A DNA stretch of 64,000 bases from Streptomyces sp. Q6 (GTDB lineage Bacteria > Actinomycetota > Actinomycetes > Streptomycetales > Streptomycetaceae), in assembly GCF_036967205.1 (NCBI RefSeq), contig NZ_CP146022.1:1488001-1552000 (forward strand), written 5' to 3'. Below the pieces are notes generated by a model. The model did no database searches, was not told where the DNA came from, and was given only the letters and a program-made list of their open reading frames with translations. Shown one piece after another: positions 29,411 to 38,839 of the stretch; the first letter of the stretch is position 1; each line of letters opens with the position of its first letter. Position numbers and translations under genes: made by a program.

Positions 29411-30418
29411 ATGATTCCTGAGCCGCCACCGAAGGTCATCACGCGTCTCCGCGACGGGCGGATCCACGCCTACGTCGTGGGCCCCGACGTCTACGGGACG
29501 CTGGAGCCCGCAGTGGTCTTCCAGCCGAGGGACGGCGAGGAGGTCGTGGCGTCGGTGGTCCGGCGGGATCTGGAGCGGGTCGTGTACACGACGCTGAACG
29601 GAGTCGTCTGCCTTACGCGCGCCGGCGACCTCGTGTGGGCCTCGGACTTCGAACCGCGCTCTGACGTACCCCATGGCCACCGGCCTGGCTGTGTGCTGTC
29701 GCGGGACGGTCGGACGGTGTGGGTCTACCGGCCGGACGCGATGGCGGGCCGCGGGGGCGGGGACCAGTGGATCGTGCACGATGCCGACAACGGTGTGGTT
29801 CTCGCCCGCTGCGAGTTGGAGACGGTCGGGCACGGCGCCTCCCACCACGTGCATCCCGTGGACGGCAGCATCTACCTCGACATCGGTGAGGGCCAGGACG
29901 GCTCTGTCATTCTCCGGGGCACGGTTGGGGTGGACAGCGAGCCGGAGTTCGTGACGTACCCGTGGCAGGACCGCTGCCTGATCGACCTGGCTCCGTCCGG
30001 GCGTCAGTTCATGACCGTGGACCACGGGCAGGCGGACGTCGCCTTCCATGACCACCCCAACGGGGACGTGCTCTTCACCTTCCCTGTCGAAGCCTTCGGG
30101 TACGACCCGGAGGAGTCCTTCGTGGAATGGAGCGGCGGCTACCTGAGCGAGGACACGGCCATCGTCACCCTGGGAGGTGAGAGTCAGGACGAGGAGGAGT
30201 GGTTCCGTCACCACCTGGTCGACGTACGCACGGGCACCCTCGGCGGCGAGTTCACCGTTGAGGCGGGCAACCCGTACGAGCTGGTGCCCCTGGGCGACGG
30301 TTCCTGGCTCACCGGCGGCCCCGGCGGCGCCCCTGTCCGTTGGTCCAGCGCTCAGCAGCCGTCGGCACCGCCGCACCCGGCCGCACCGACCTCTCCATGC
30401 GGGGGGCAGCAGCCGTGA
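29411..30418 (+). CDS. Unknown cargo protein, beta-propeller-like
   Basis: 335 aa rich in beta-strand blade patterns (VVYTTLNGVVCLTRAGDLVW, GCVLSRDGRTVWVYRP, GSIYLDIGEGQDGSVIL, GGYLSEDTAIVTLGG), compatible with a WD40/PQQ-type beta-propeller. The C-terminal 30 residues are Pro/Ala/Ser-rich. No ribosome-binding site is obvious before ATG 29411, so translation may be leaderless. Its stop overlaps the next start (GTGA), coupling the two products. Function unknown; possible role as a recognition module in a cargo defence or immunity pair. Confidence 0.75.
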   Translation: MIPEPPPKVITRLRDGRIHAYVVGPDVYGTLEPAVVFQPRDGEEVVASVVRRDLERVVYTTLNGVVCLTRAGDLVWASDFEPRSDVPHGHRPGCVLSRDGRTVWVYRPDAMAGRGGGDQWIVHDADNGVVLARCELETVGHGASHHVHPVDGSIYLDIGEGQDGSVILRGTVGVDSEPEFVTYPWQDRCLIDLAPSGRQFMTVDHGQADVAFHDHPNGDVLFTFPVEAFGYDPEESFVEWSGGYLSEDTAIVTLGGESQDEEEWFRHHLVDVRTGTLGGEFTVEAGNPYELVPLGDGSWLTGGPGGAPVRWSSAQQPSAPPHPAAPTSPCGGQQP

Positions 30419-31080
30419 CGACGGACCCCCGAGTGCCGGTGATTCCTCAGGCGCCTGAGGGCTTGAGCCGGCGAGCTCGTTACTTCGTTGAGGGACACGG
30501 GCTGCGTGTTCCACACCGCGACCTCAAGCTCTTCCGGGAGGCATGGCTCAAGCAAGGGATTCCGGATGCCGAGATCGACCGGGCTGTCGCCTTCCAAGAG
30601 CGCTGGGGCGGTCTCGCCCTGCCCCCGGCCCCCGAATACGAGGGCGGCCCGCGCGTTCTGGAAGCCGATGCCCCGGAGGGCTCAGCCGCGAACGGATGGC
30701 GGTTCCCGGCTGGCGACTGTCGTGTCTCCATGGCCCACGGGTTCATGATCGGGCCAGGAGGTGAGTTCGGGATCGACGCTGACCACTGGACGCCGCTGCA
30801 CGCCAGCACAGAGGGATGGGTGGAAGCCCTGGCACTTGCCAGCCACGCGGGCTACTGGGCCAAGAGCATCACGAAGATCAAAGGCAGCGCCGTCGAGGAC
30901 GTGAACCTCGACGGATTCGAGCCGGTACCCGAAGTCCAGGGACTCGCTGACACCTGGTGGCGGGGCAAGGACTCGCTCATCGCCATCTACCGCGGCGAAG
31001 CCTCAGGCTTCAGCGCCCCCCACTGCCTGAGGGCCCATATCTACGGCGGGCTCGATGCGTGGGGCCTGGCCGGCAACTGA
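30415..31080 (+). CDS. Unknown cargo protein translationally coupled to the propeller-like protein
   Basis: 221 aa from GTG 30415, which overlaps the upstream stop as GTGA and has a GGGGGG stretch about 9 nt before it. The sequence is soluble and mixed alpha/beta (HRDLKLFREAWLKQGIPDAE, AVAFQERWGGLALPPAPEYE, FMIGPGGEFGIDADHWTPLH). The opening helices plus RWGG(L)xLPP pattern recall SMI1/KNR4 (SUKH)-like immunity proteins, but I could not confirm this. The coupling suggests it works with the propeller-like protein. Confidence 0.7.
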   Translation: MTTDPRVPVIPQAPEGLSRRARYFVEGHGLRVPHRDLKLFREAWLKQGIPDAEIDRAVAFQERWGGLALPPAPEYEGGPRVLEADAPEGSAANGWRFPAGDCRVSMAHGFMIGPGGEFGIDADHWTPLHASTEGWVEALALASHAGYWAKSITKIKGSAVEDVNLDGFEPVPEVQGLADTWWRGKDSLIAIYRGEASGFSAPHCLRAHIYGGLDAWGLAGN

Positions 31081-31153
31081 CTCCCGAAGGCCGAGCTCTC
31101 GGTCCTGCCGCTGAGCGTTCGGGTTCCCACAGGGGCCAAATTGCAGTACTAAG

Positions 31154-31165
31154 TCACAGTTGTGA
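31154..31165. promoter_or_regulatory. Inverted repeat upstream of tnsA
   Basis: TCACA-GT-TGTGA is a perfect short inverted repeat 54 bp before the tnsA start, in the only sizeable gap before the transposition operon. It could be an operator; no binding protein is identified. Confidence 0.35.
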
Positions 31166-31218
31166 TCAGTTCCGAAGATCGGGCCTTTTCGTTATGCAGG
31201 TGGTGATGCTCTGGGTGA

Positions 31219-32040
31219 GTGAGCGAGGTAGCCAGGGCAAGGATCCGGTCGGACTCGAGTTGCCTCGACGAGCTTGTCGCGGGGTACAGCGGGGATGCCG
31301 CATTTCGGGATCAACTCGACCTTGCGGATGGCTGGATTTCGCGGTGGAGTTCGACGTGGCGGGTGGGTACCGGTGAGGTCTGCTGGCCGGTCCGCGACAT
31401 GGCTCATGTTCCTGTGCTGTCGTCCCGGCCGGTGCGGGGGTTCACCTGGCGGGCGAAGCAGCGGCATCGCCCCGGCCTGGAGGTGATGGCGTCCACGGGC
31501 AGGGGGCACGGCTTCGAGTCGCTGGAGGAAGTGCGGCTGCTGGTCGCGCTGGACTTCCTGGGGGCGTCGGAGGTGCTGTCGCAGCCGTTCCGGCTGGACT
31601 TCGGACACAAGAGCGGGTCGTCTTGGCACATCCCGGATTACTTGGCCTTCATCGGTGGCGGGATGTGGCTGATGGACGTACGCCCGATGGGACTGATCAA
31701 GGACGAGGACGCGCTGAAGTTCGCGGCGGCCAGGGAGATGGCAGCGGCTTGCGGCTGGCAGTACTCGGTGGTCGCGGGCTGGCGCCCGCATGTCTGGAGC
31801 GTCCTCGACCACCTGTCGTCGCGTCGTCGGCCGGTGAGGGACCTGCTGGGCATGCGGGACCAGCTGCTCACGATCATCGGCGGCCGAAAGGGGCGCGTGA
31901 TGACGTTCTCCGCGCTGGCGGACGCGACCAGCGTGCCTTCCGTCGGCCGGGCCAACATCGTCCGGCTGCTCTGGCAGCGCGAGCTCGGCGTTGATCTGGG
32001 CAGTCCCCTGCGCGACAGCTCACTGATCTGGGGGGTGTGA
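31219..32040 (+). CDS. tnsA: TnsA-like transposon endonuclease
   Basis: 273 aa from GTG 31219. TnsA cuts the 5' strands at the transposon ends so that, with TnsB, the element moves by cut-and-paste. The nuclease core has FESLEEVRLLVALDF (catalytic Glu), then HIPDYLAF...MWLMDVRP, where the PD-(D/E)xK pattern appears as D...DVR with Arg replacing Lys, as in actinobacterial TnsA-like proteins. A C-terminal winged-helix region (ALADATSVPSVGRANIVRLL) probably contacts TnsB/TnsC. The exact start is uncertain, because the first ~60 residues are less conserved-looking. It overlaps tnsB (GTGA). Confidence 0.85.
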   Translation: MSEVARARIRSDSSCLDELVAGYSGDAAFRDQLDLADGWISRWSSTWRVGTGEVCWPVRDMAHVPVLSSRPVRGFTWRAKQRHRPGLEVMASTGRGHGFESLEEVRLLVALDFLGASEVLSQPFRLDFGHKSGSSWHIPDYLAFIGGGMWLMDVRPMGLIKDEDALKFAAAREMAAACGWQYSVVAGWRPHVWSVLDHLSSRRRPVRDLLGMRDQLLTIIGGRKGRVMTFSALADATSVPSVGRANIVRLLWQRELGVDLGSPLRDSSLIWGV

Positions 32041-33500
32041 TGGCGGCGCGGGGATTTCTGCAGATCGCGCCGGGCAGACGGCTCGCGCTCAACGGCGTCG
32101 AGTGGACGGTTGAAGATGTCCACGGCCAGCTCGGGCGGCTCGTGCTCGTGGATGGCGGCGGTCACACAGAGACCCGCTCGTTCCGCTGGCTCATCAACCA
32201 CGCCGACCTGCGACTCCTTCCGGCGACCGAAGCGCCTGGGCGGCCGGCGCCGGTCTCGCGGCAGCCGAGGACACTGGCCGACCTGACCGAGGACCAGGTG
32301 GAGCGGGCCCGGCTGCGGGCTGCGCATGTGCTGGAGGCCGAGACGGGGTTCCGGGAGGGGCACCCGGCTCGGGCCCTGCCCGGAGAGCCTCGTCCGGCTT
32401 ACGACCCGGACCGTACGACGCTGACCCAGCGTCGGTACGCGAAGGCGGCGGAGATGAAGGCGATGCCCCGGCCGGAGGCGGTCCGGCTCGGTCTGCAGCA
32501 CCTCAGTTTCCGGACGCTGGAGCGTCTGTCGGGACTCGCGGGCGACAGTCTCCTGCTGGCCTGCGCGGACGGACGCTGGACCCGGCGACGCAGTGGCCAC
32601 CGCAGCGTCACCGAGGAGGTCCGTGAGGCGATCTTCGCGGTCAAGGCCGAGTGCGGGGAACGCGCCCGCCTGAGTCTGGCCGCCCGGCACCGGTTGATGC
32701 ACCAGTACATGCGCGAGCGGTTTCCGGCGTTTCCGGCCGAGAAGATCCCTTCCCGTTGGACGTTCGCGGACGTCTGGAGGGAGTGGTTCGGGCCTGGAGG
32801 CGCCCGGCCACGCTACGGACGGACAGCGGAGGCCGCCGCGGAGGCCGGCGTTTCGGGCCGGATGGTGGTCCACCGCCCGGGCCAGGTCCTGGTGCTGGAC
32901 TCGACCCCGATGCCGGTGAAGCTGCGCGAGACCGTGTTCGGCGACGCGGTCACCGCGACGCTGACCCTCGCGCTCGATCTCTACACGCACGGGCTGCCGG
33001 CCTTCCGGCTCACGCTGCAGTCCGACACGTCGGTCGACGTCGCGATGCTGCTGCGGGACGTGATGCTGCCATTGCCGATGCGGGACGGCTGGGGCGAGGA
33101 CATGGAATGGCCCTACGCCGGGGTCCCGGCCGACGTGATCGCCGAGTTCACCGGGCACCGGGTCGCCGCTCTGCCGTTCTTCGCCCCGGAGACGGTCACC
33201 ACCGACCACGGCGGCCCCTACAAGAACCACGACCTGGTGGAGGTCGAGCGAGAGATCGGCTGCCGGATCCTGCCCGCCCGGGTGCTGCGGCAGACCGACA
33301 AGTTCGCGGTCGAGCGCCAGTTCCTCACGATCCAGACCATGCTCTTCGAGCACCTGCTGGGCTTCACCGGCGGCGACGTCGCCGACCGCGGGGCCGACCC
33401 GGAACGAGATGCGAGCCTCACACTCGCACAGGCCGAACACGTCATCGCGACCTGGATCGTCCAGATCTGGCAGAACCACAAACTAGTAGGACTTTGTTAG
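32037..33500 (+). pseudogene. tnsB: TnsB/TniA-type DDE transposase, 5' part (interrupted by IS701-family insertion)
   Basis: Starts at GTG 32037 or ATG 32040. The DDE (rve) catalytic core is visible: Asp in VLVLDSTPMP (~residue 292), Asp in TTDHGGPYKNHD (~394), Glu in DKFAVERQFL (~428). After IWQNHKL the frame enters the IS at 33487 and stops at 33500, giving a 487-aa product lacking the C-terminal beta-barrel and TnsC-binding tail. Joining at one CTAG to 34871 restores a continuous 763-codon gene (IWQNHK-LGEYAP). TnsB joins the 3' ends to the target and binds the end repeats at 28019-28109 and 44018-44125. Confidence 0.9.
33483..33486. repeat. Left target duplication (CTAG) of the IS
   Basis: CTAG at 33483-33486 is repeated at 34867-34870 flanking the IS; YTAR tetranucleotides are the known IS701-family target. 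Confidence 0.9.
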
Positions 33501-34866
33501 GTGGTGTCGTAGGGCTGCCAGGGTGCGGGTTGGTGGCAGGTGGGGCAGTGTCCTGACCAGGTGGCGAGCGTCTGCTGGAGTTGTGCGAGGGCCTGGTAGA
33601 GGGTCAGGCCCCGGCAGGGGCTTTTGGGTCGGTGCGCTGTTCGGTGAGGAAGAGGTGGGCCGCGGTCACCAGGGTGGTGTGGCGGTGCCAGCCGTCCCAG
33701 GACCGGCCCTCGAAGTGGTCGAGACCGAGGGCGGTCTTCAGCTCGCGGTAGTCGTGCTCGATGCGCCAGCGGGTCTTGGCGAGGCGGACCAGGACCCGGG
33801 GTGGCAGATCGGCGGGCAGGTTGGAGAGCCAGTACCTGACCGGCTCGTCGGCGCCTTTGGGCCACTGGGCGATCAGCCAGCGCAGAGCGATGGTGCCATC
33901 GTCGGCGGGCCGGGGACGACGACCGGCCGGACGGACCCGCAGGAACACGAACCGGGCCCGCATCCGGCCCCGCGAGCCGCGTCGCCAGCCGACGGTGACG
34001 GCCTGGCCGGGGTCCGCGGCCCGGACGTGCTCGCGCAGGCTGACCGGGCGGGTCCGGTAGCGGGCAAGCGGGCGCGGGCCCAGTCCGCTGTAGGGCGGGG
34101 TGACCGGCTCGATATCTGCCGGGTAGGCCGTCAACTCGCCCTTGACCTGCAGCACATAGGCCAGCTGTCGCTCCTCCAGCCCCCTGCGGAAGGAGGCGTT
34201 GTTGCCGTATCCGGCGTCGGCGGCCACCACCGCGGGCCGCAGGCCGAGCCCGGCCAGCTCGTCGAGCATGTCGAAGGCCAGCTGCCACTTGGGCCGGTGA
34301 TGCACGTCTGTCGGGATGCGGCAGTGCCGGCGCTGCCGGGCGGCATCAGGCCCGTCCCAGCTCCCGGGCAGGAACAGCCGCCAGGCCAGCGGGCAGGATG
34401 CGCGGTCGGTGGCCGCGTGCACGCTCACTGCCACCTGGCAGTTGGCGGTCTTGCCCAGCGGCGGGCAGTACTGCGCGGCGACCGCGGGCGACAGGTCACC
34501 GTCCTTGGGGAAACCGGTGTCGTCCACCACCCACACCTCCGGCCGGACCACCGCCATCGCACGGCGGGCCAGCCGCTGCTGGACCGCGTTGGCGGGCCAG
34601 GTCGACGAGGTGACGAACTGCTGCAGCCGTTGATGATCGACGCCGAGTCGGCGGGCCATCGGCTGCATCGACTTGCGCCGGCCGTCCAGGAGCAGGCCCC
34701 GCAGATACAGTCCGCCCTTGGCCCGCTGGTCCGACCGCACCAACGGCGCGAACACCTCCGCCGCAAAATCCTCCAGCCGGTCACGGCACCCGGCAAGCTC
34801 CTCCGGAGTCATACCCCCAGCGAACTACCAAGCCCTGAACCTGACCAGTCACCTAACAAAGTCCTA
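33487..34866 (-). mobile_element. IS701-family insertion sequence, 1,380 bp
   Basis: Bounded by perfect 17-bp terminal inverted repeats, TAGGACTTTGTTAGGTG at the left and its complement CACCTAACAAAGTCCTA at the right. CTAG duplications lie on both sides. It carries one transposase gene on the minus strand. The insertion splits tnsB; excising the IS and one CTAG restores the reading frame exactly, showing a recent insertion into a working gene. Confidence 0.95.
33604..34812 (-). CDS. IS701-family (DDE_5) transposase
   Basis: 402 aa, full-length. DDE superfamily motifs: first Asp in VWVVDDTGFPKDG, second in VVAADAGYGNN, and Glu in RIEHDYRELKTALGL. It carries the N-terminal region typical of IS701 proteins (FAAEVFAPLVRSDQRAKG, YLRGLLLDG). 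The gene looks intact, so the IS itself could still be mobile. About 117 bp of non-coding sequence separates its stop from the left inverted repeat. Confidence 0.95.
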   Translation of the reverse strand: MTPEELAGCRDRLEDFAAEVFAPLVRSDQRAKGGLYLRGLLLDGRRKSMQPMARRLGVDHQRLQQFVTSSTWPANAVQQRLARRAMAVVRPEVWVVDDTGFPKDGDLSPAVAAQYCPPLGKTANCQVAVSVHAATDRASCPLAWRLFLPGSWDGPDAARQRRHCRIPTDVHHRPKWQLAFDMLDELAGLGLRPAVVAADAGYGNNASFRRGLEERQLAYVLQVKGELTAYPADIEPVTPPYSGLGPRPLARYRTRPVSLREHVRAADPGQAVTVGWRRGSRGRMRARFVFLRVRPAGRRPRPADDGTIALRWLIAQWPKGADEPVRYWLSNLPADLPPRVLVRLAKTRWRIEHDYRELKTALGLDHFEGRSWDGWHRHTTLVTAAHLFLTEQRTDPKAPAGA

Positions 34867-34870
34867 CTAG

Positions 34871-35712
34871 GTGAATACGCCCCGAGCTGGGCGCCGGGTG
34901 AGGACCACAGCCCCAACACAATCTTCGCGGCGGCGATGGAACAGGGCGGCTTCGACCTGGACTTCCCAGAACCGAGCATCTACTACAAAGTCCTGCGCAA
35001 GCACCACGTGAAGATCCATCCGCGACGCGGAGTGAAGATCCTCGGGCTCTGGTATCACCACCCGGTCCTCGACGAGCCGCGCTTCCAGCAGCCCTCCGCC
35101 CGAGGCGGCAAACACGCGGGCCAGTGGGTAGTCCGCAGTGACCGCAGGGACCGCCGTCAAGTGTTCTTCCAGGAGCCTGCCGACCACGAGACATGGCACA
35201 TCCTGCGCTGGCGAGGACTGCCTCTCGAAGGCGAGATCCCCGCCTTCTCGGACAAAACCGCCGACGCCCTCCTAGCACAGGTGAAGGCGAACAACATCAG
35301 GATCCACTCCGAGAGCGAGCTCCTGGAGCATCTACTGGGGATCCTCGGTTCGGTCACCCCCGTCGACCAATGGCCCAGCCAGGCCAAGAAGAAGGCCGGG
35401 AAGAAGCAGCGCGTTGCCCAAGCCCGCGAGATCGCGCGCGCACAGGCTGCGGCCGCTGACCGCCCCGCCACAGCGGCCCCCGCGCCCGAGCCAGCTCCGG
35501 CCGAGATGCCTGCGGCCTGGGCCGAGCACGCCCGCACGATCGACCGCGCGGTCGACGCCGACCGCCGCCGACGGCGAGAAGAGGCCCTAGCCGGCACCAG
35601 GCCCGTCGCCCCGGAAACGCTGCGTGAGGCGCTGAACCGGCGTCCCATGTTTCGGCTTCCGCCCCCTGACGACCCAGAAACCGACACGACTTTCCGGCAG
35701 GAGGACGCATGA
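34871..35712 (+). pseudogene. tnsB: TnsB/TniA transposase, 3' part (continuation after IS)
   Basis: Continues tnsB from GEYAPSWAPGEDHSPNTIFA. It contains the Mu-transposase-like C-terminal beta-barrel (VKILGLWYHHPVL, RRQVFFQEPAD), a basic Lys/Gln helix (AKKKAGKKQRVAQAREIARA), and the acidic tail that normally contacts the AAA+ regulator. It has no start of its own. Its 3' end overlaps tnsC (ATGA), and AGGAGG precedes the tnsC ATG, so IS insertion may also reduce tnsC expression by polarity. Confidence 0.88.
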
Positions 35713-37001
35713 CGCGAGTCCCCTCTCACCACGATCTGCTGGAGGGTCTGCCTTCCCGAGGCAGGATCGCCGAGTTGATCCTGAGCAGCACCCCGCCTCG
35801 CGAGACCTACGTCGGCTGGCAGTATTACCGCACCCACTTCGGCTCGCTCGTCCCCGCTCCGGTGATCTCGCCGCGGCAGTGGTCAATGCTTCCCAAGAGC
35901 CGCCAGTACGACTACGACCTCTACCGGGAGCTGACGAACGCGAACCTGCCGCTGCAGGACACCCCCATGCACGCCAAAGTCGGCAGACTCATCCGGCGCC
36001 GTCTGAGCGGCAACACGAGGAAGAAGGACGACCCGACACGCGCCGGCGTCATGGTCAGCGGCTTGGGCAGCTACGGCAAGACCGCGTCTGTCTGCGCGGC
36101 CGGGGCAGCCTTCGAAGACCAGTGGCTGGAACTGCATAGCCATCTCAACCCCGGGGCTCTGCCGGGAACACGTGACCTCCACGCGCCGGTCGTCTACGTC
36201 TCGACCCCGGTGACAGCGACCCCGAAGAGCCTTTGCGCATCGATCCTGAACTTCTTCCGTGCCCCGATCCGCCCGGCGGCCACGCTGCCGGAACTGGTAC
36301 GGCAGGTCGCCGATTCCCTCTACGGCCATGGCGTCAAAGCGCTAATTCTTGACGATATCAACCGATTGCGGCTGCACCGGGCTGACGACCAAGACGTCCT
36401 CGACCTGGTGCGGGCCTTTATGAGCCTGGACGTCACTCTGATCCTGGCCGGCGTCAACATCCCCAGCCTCGGGCTGCTGCGCGAGGCCACATGGAACAAG
36501 AAGACCCGGCAGTGGAACATGCCTCCGCTGGAGTCGACCCGCATCCACGGCTTGGAGATCACCCAGACCGAGCACCGCTTCGAACTCGTCGAACTCGACC
36601 GCTTCCGGTATACCACCCCGCGTCAGATCCACGTTTTCGTCAATCACCTGGCGGGCATCGAGCGGCACCTGCGGCTGCAGAACGCCAAGGTGGGGATGCT
36701 CACCGGCGGCACCATGCCGGAGTACCTGATGCGCCGCACCGGTGGCATCGTCGGTCTGCTGGGACGCCTCCTCGAGGACGGCACCCAAGAGGCCATGATG
36801 TCTGGAAAGGAAGCGATCGACGAAAACCTGCTGGACGAGATCGTGATCCGGCGCGAAGAGCCCGAGCAGCCGCCGGATTCGCCCGTCATCCCGGCCAACC
36901 CACAGACTGCTGGCAAGAAGACCCAGCGCAAGCGCACGAAGCGGCCCCGAAACACCGTCTTCGACGACCAAGGCCCGGCTGCCACACAAACGGGCTCATG
37001 A
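35709..37001 (+). CDS. tnsC: TnsC/TniB-type AAA+ ATPase, transposition regulator
   Basis: 430 aa. Walker A is GLGSYGKTA (about residues 118-126), Walker B ALILDDINRL, and a sensor-like LILAGVNIPS follows. TnsC proteins form ATP-dependent filaments on target DNA, bridge TniQ to TnsA/TnsB, and give target immunity. A long basic tail (GKKTQRKRTKRPRN) may contact DNA. The ATG at 35709 is coupled to the tnsB stop and has AGGAGG four bases upstream; the stop overlaps tniQ by ATGA. Confidence 0.9.
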   Translation: MTRVPSHHDLLEGLPSRGRIAELILSSTPPRETYVGWQYYRTHFGSLVPAPVISPRQWSMLPKSRQYDYDLYRELTNANLPLQDTPMHAKVGRLIRRRLSGNTRKKDDPTRAGVMVSGLGSYGKTASVCAAGAAFEDQWLELHSHLNPGALPGTRDLHAPVVYVSTPVTATPKSLCASILNFFRAPIRPAATLPELVRQVADSLYGHGVKALILDDINRLRLHRADDQDVLDLVRAFMSLDVTLILAGVNIPSLGLLREATWNKKTRQWNMPPLESTRIHGLEITQTEHRFELVELDRFRYTTPRQIHVFVNHLAGIERHLRLQNAKVGMLTGGTMPEYLMRRTGGIVGLLGRLLEDGTQEAMMSGKEAIDENLLDEIVIRREEPEQPPDSPVIPANPQTAGKKTQRKRTKRPRNTVFDDQGPAATQTGS

Positions 37002-38833
37002 GGAATGAAGCGAAGATGCCTCCGCTGCCCCGGAGTCTTGACCCCGTGGCGGGAGAATCCCTGGTCAGCTACCTACTTCGACTCGGACACCGGCTCGGTC
37101 TCTCGCCCCTGCACCTGATCCGTGCGACACGTGCAGCAGGCTGGGCCAGTCACACTATCCCCTTCAGTTTGCTGCTGGACCTACCGACGCCCCAGGCCCA
37201 AGCATTCGCCCAGCTGACGAAACAGACGGCCGAGGAAGTCTCGGCACTGACGTTGACGCAGTGGCGAGATCGATATCCGCCGATCTCCCGGTCGATGACC
37301 CACCCGATAAGGACGATGCCAGACGAATGGCTCTACTTCGGCTCTCCACGATTCTGCCCCTCCTGTTTGGCGGGCGACGGTTCCCCAGCCCAGCGACTGC
37401 ACGGTGGGCCCTGGCGCAAACTCTGGCATCTGCCCATCGTGTTCGCCTGCGTCGAGCATCAGACCTACCTGGAAGGTGAATGTCCCCACTGCGGCCAGCC
37501 ACACGAAAGACCAGGGCTGCTGCTTCAGCGGGTCAACGACCACACTCTTCATCCAGCGCAATGCCGGTGGACGGTCGGCACCCAGACGCAGAAGAGAAAA
37601 TCCTACGCCTGCGCCGGCCGACTGGACGACAGCTCCGCCTTTGCTCACGTTGGCCGGCCAAAACCAGATGCCGAAATTCTCCGTTTCCAGCAGTCCCTCA
37701 TTTCCCGCCTGACACCATCGACTTCAGCCAAGGACGCGTCCAAATATTTCACCGATCTCCGGCTGGCCGCCGCGCTGATCAGTGCAACCTGGCCTCATGG
37801 CTCTAAACTCTTCGACGCCGAAACCGCTAGGCAAATCCACTCCTATTCGCAGAACCTGCAGGGCGGCGAGGGCGGAAAGCGCTACCATCAATGGTTCCGC
37901 GACACACCCCCACGTGATTCCGCTACCTGCGGAGCTCTACTGATGGCCGCAGACCAGATGCTTTCAAGGCGCGACCTTCCTGACCTCCTGTCAGACTTCA
38001 CACGCGCCGCGAATAATGCCTCCAACCAACCTCGCAGCCGCACGTCATGGGTAGTTGTCTACGACCGACACAAGGGCGACTGCTCCGAACGACTTCGCCA
38101 GGCCGCCGACCCCGTAACCCGAGTATTCCTAAGAAAGGGCACCCACCTCCAAACCGGCTACCAGCCCGAACACATCCCAGCATTCCTGGAGCCGGACTGG
38201 CACCAGCGCCACCTGGCCAGTTGCGCGGGCTCGCGATCCAAGACTGCGCGGAGGACCGCCGCCATCCGACTCGTCCAACAAGTCATGGGGGGATCCGACC
38301 AGGCCGCCGCAGAATTTCTCGGGATCCCTCCCATTCAGAGATACGTGCTCCGCGGACGCGACACTAGGTGGCCACTGAGTAGTGGCTGCAACCCTATTGA
38401 TTTCGATAGGGCTCTCCGCGCTCTCACTTCGGAACTGCAGTCACCACGCAAACCGCCAATTGACTACCGGCGCAGGCGACAAGCACTCCACGAATGGGCA
38501 ATCAGCCCCGACACCTGGAATGCTCTGATTCGGCACCTTCCTCGGTCCCCTCATGTCACCCAGATCGACTTCGGTGATCGGAAACGTCAAACGGCTTCTG
38601 TCTACGTATGGACGCTCATCACACAGGGCGAGCACCTCTTCGCTCCGCGGCCACTCGAAGCCGCACAACCTCCCGAAGTCCGCCAGCAATGGGCTCGGCG
38701 TCGCAACACAACCTGGTTCCAGTTCACTCGTCCTGACCCCATGGGCCACTATGCTGAAATGCGTCGAATTCTTTCCGAATACGCCCAACAGCTTGCCCGG
38801 GACATCGACTCAGGCGTTGAAGTGACTGACTGA
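36998..38833 (+). CDS. tniQ: TniQ/TnsD-type target-selection protein
   Basis: 611 aa from ATG 36998 (ATGA overlap with tnsC). The N-terminal TniQ domain is clear: LPRSLDPVAGESLVSYLLRL, then zinc-ligand clusters CPSCLAGDG and CPHCGQPHE. The remaining ~400 residues form a long C-terminal region with helix-turn-helix-like stretches (QAAAEFLGIPPIQRYVLRGR), as in TnsD proteins, which read a fixed attachment sequence. This suggests a site-specific, TnsD-like pathway. The last gene of the tns operon, with 6 bp to the convergent regulator gene. Base composition in the second half is less GC-rich than its neighbours, consistent with transfer. Confidence 0.88.
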   Translation: MRNEAKMPPLPRSLDPVAGESLVSYLLRLGHRLGLSPLHLIRATRAAGWASHTIPFSLLLDLPTPQAQAFAQLTKQTAEEVSALTLTQWRDRYPPISRSMTHPIRTMPDEWLYFGSPRFCPSCLAGDGSPAQRLHGGPWRKLWHLPIVFACVEHQTYLEGECPHCGQPHERPGLLLQRVNDHTLHPAQCRWTVGTQTQKRKSYACAGRLDDSSAFAHVGRPKPDAEILRFQQSLISRLTPSTSAKDASKYFTDLRLAAALISATWPHGSKLFDAETARQIHSYSQNLQGGEGGKRYHQWFRDTPPRDSATCGALLMAADQMLSRRDLPDLLSDFTRAANNASNQPRSRTSWVVVYDRHKGDCSERLRQAADPVTRVFLRKGTHLQTGYQPEHIPAFLEPDWHQRHLASCAGSRSKTARRTAAIRLVQQVMGGSDQAAAEFLGIPPIQRYVLRGRDTRWPLSSGCNPIDFDRALRALTSELQSPRKPPIDYRRRRQALHEWAISPDTWNALIRHLPRSPHVTQIDFGDRKRQTASVYVWTLITQGEHLFAPRPLEAAQPPEVRQQWARRRNTTWFQFTRPDPMGHYAEMRRILSEYAQQLARDIDSGVEVTD

Positions 38834-38839
38834 GATAGA

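Noticed and set aside
31638-33479. Long minus-strand open frame opposite tnsA/tnsB
   Set aside because: Antisense shadow; the plus strand has catalytic DDE residues and coupled starts.
33523-34866. Plus-strand open frame running through the IS into the tnsB 3' part
   Set aside because: The portion inside the IS is antisense to the transposase; only 34871 onward is real tnsB sequence.
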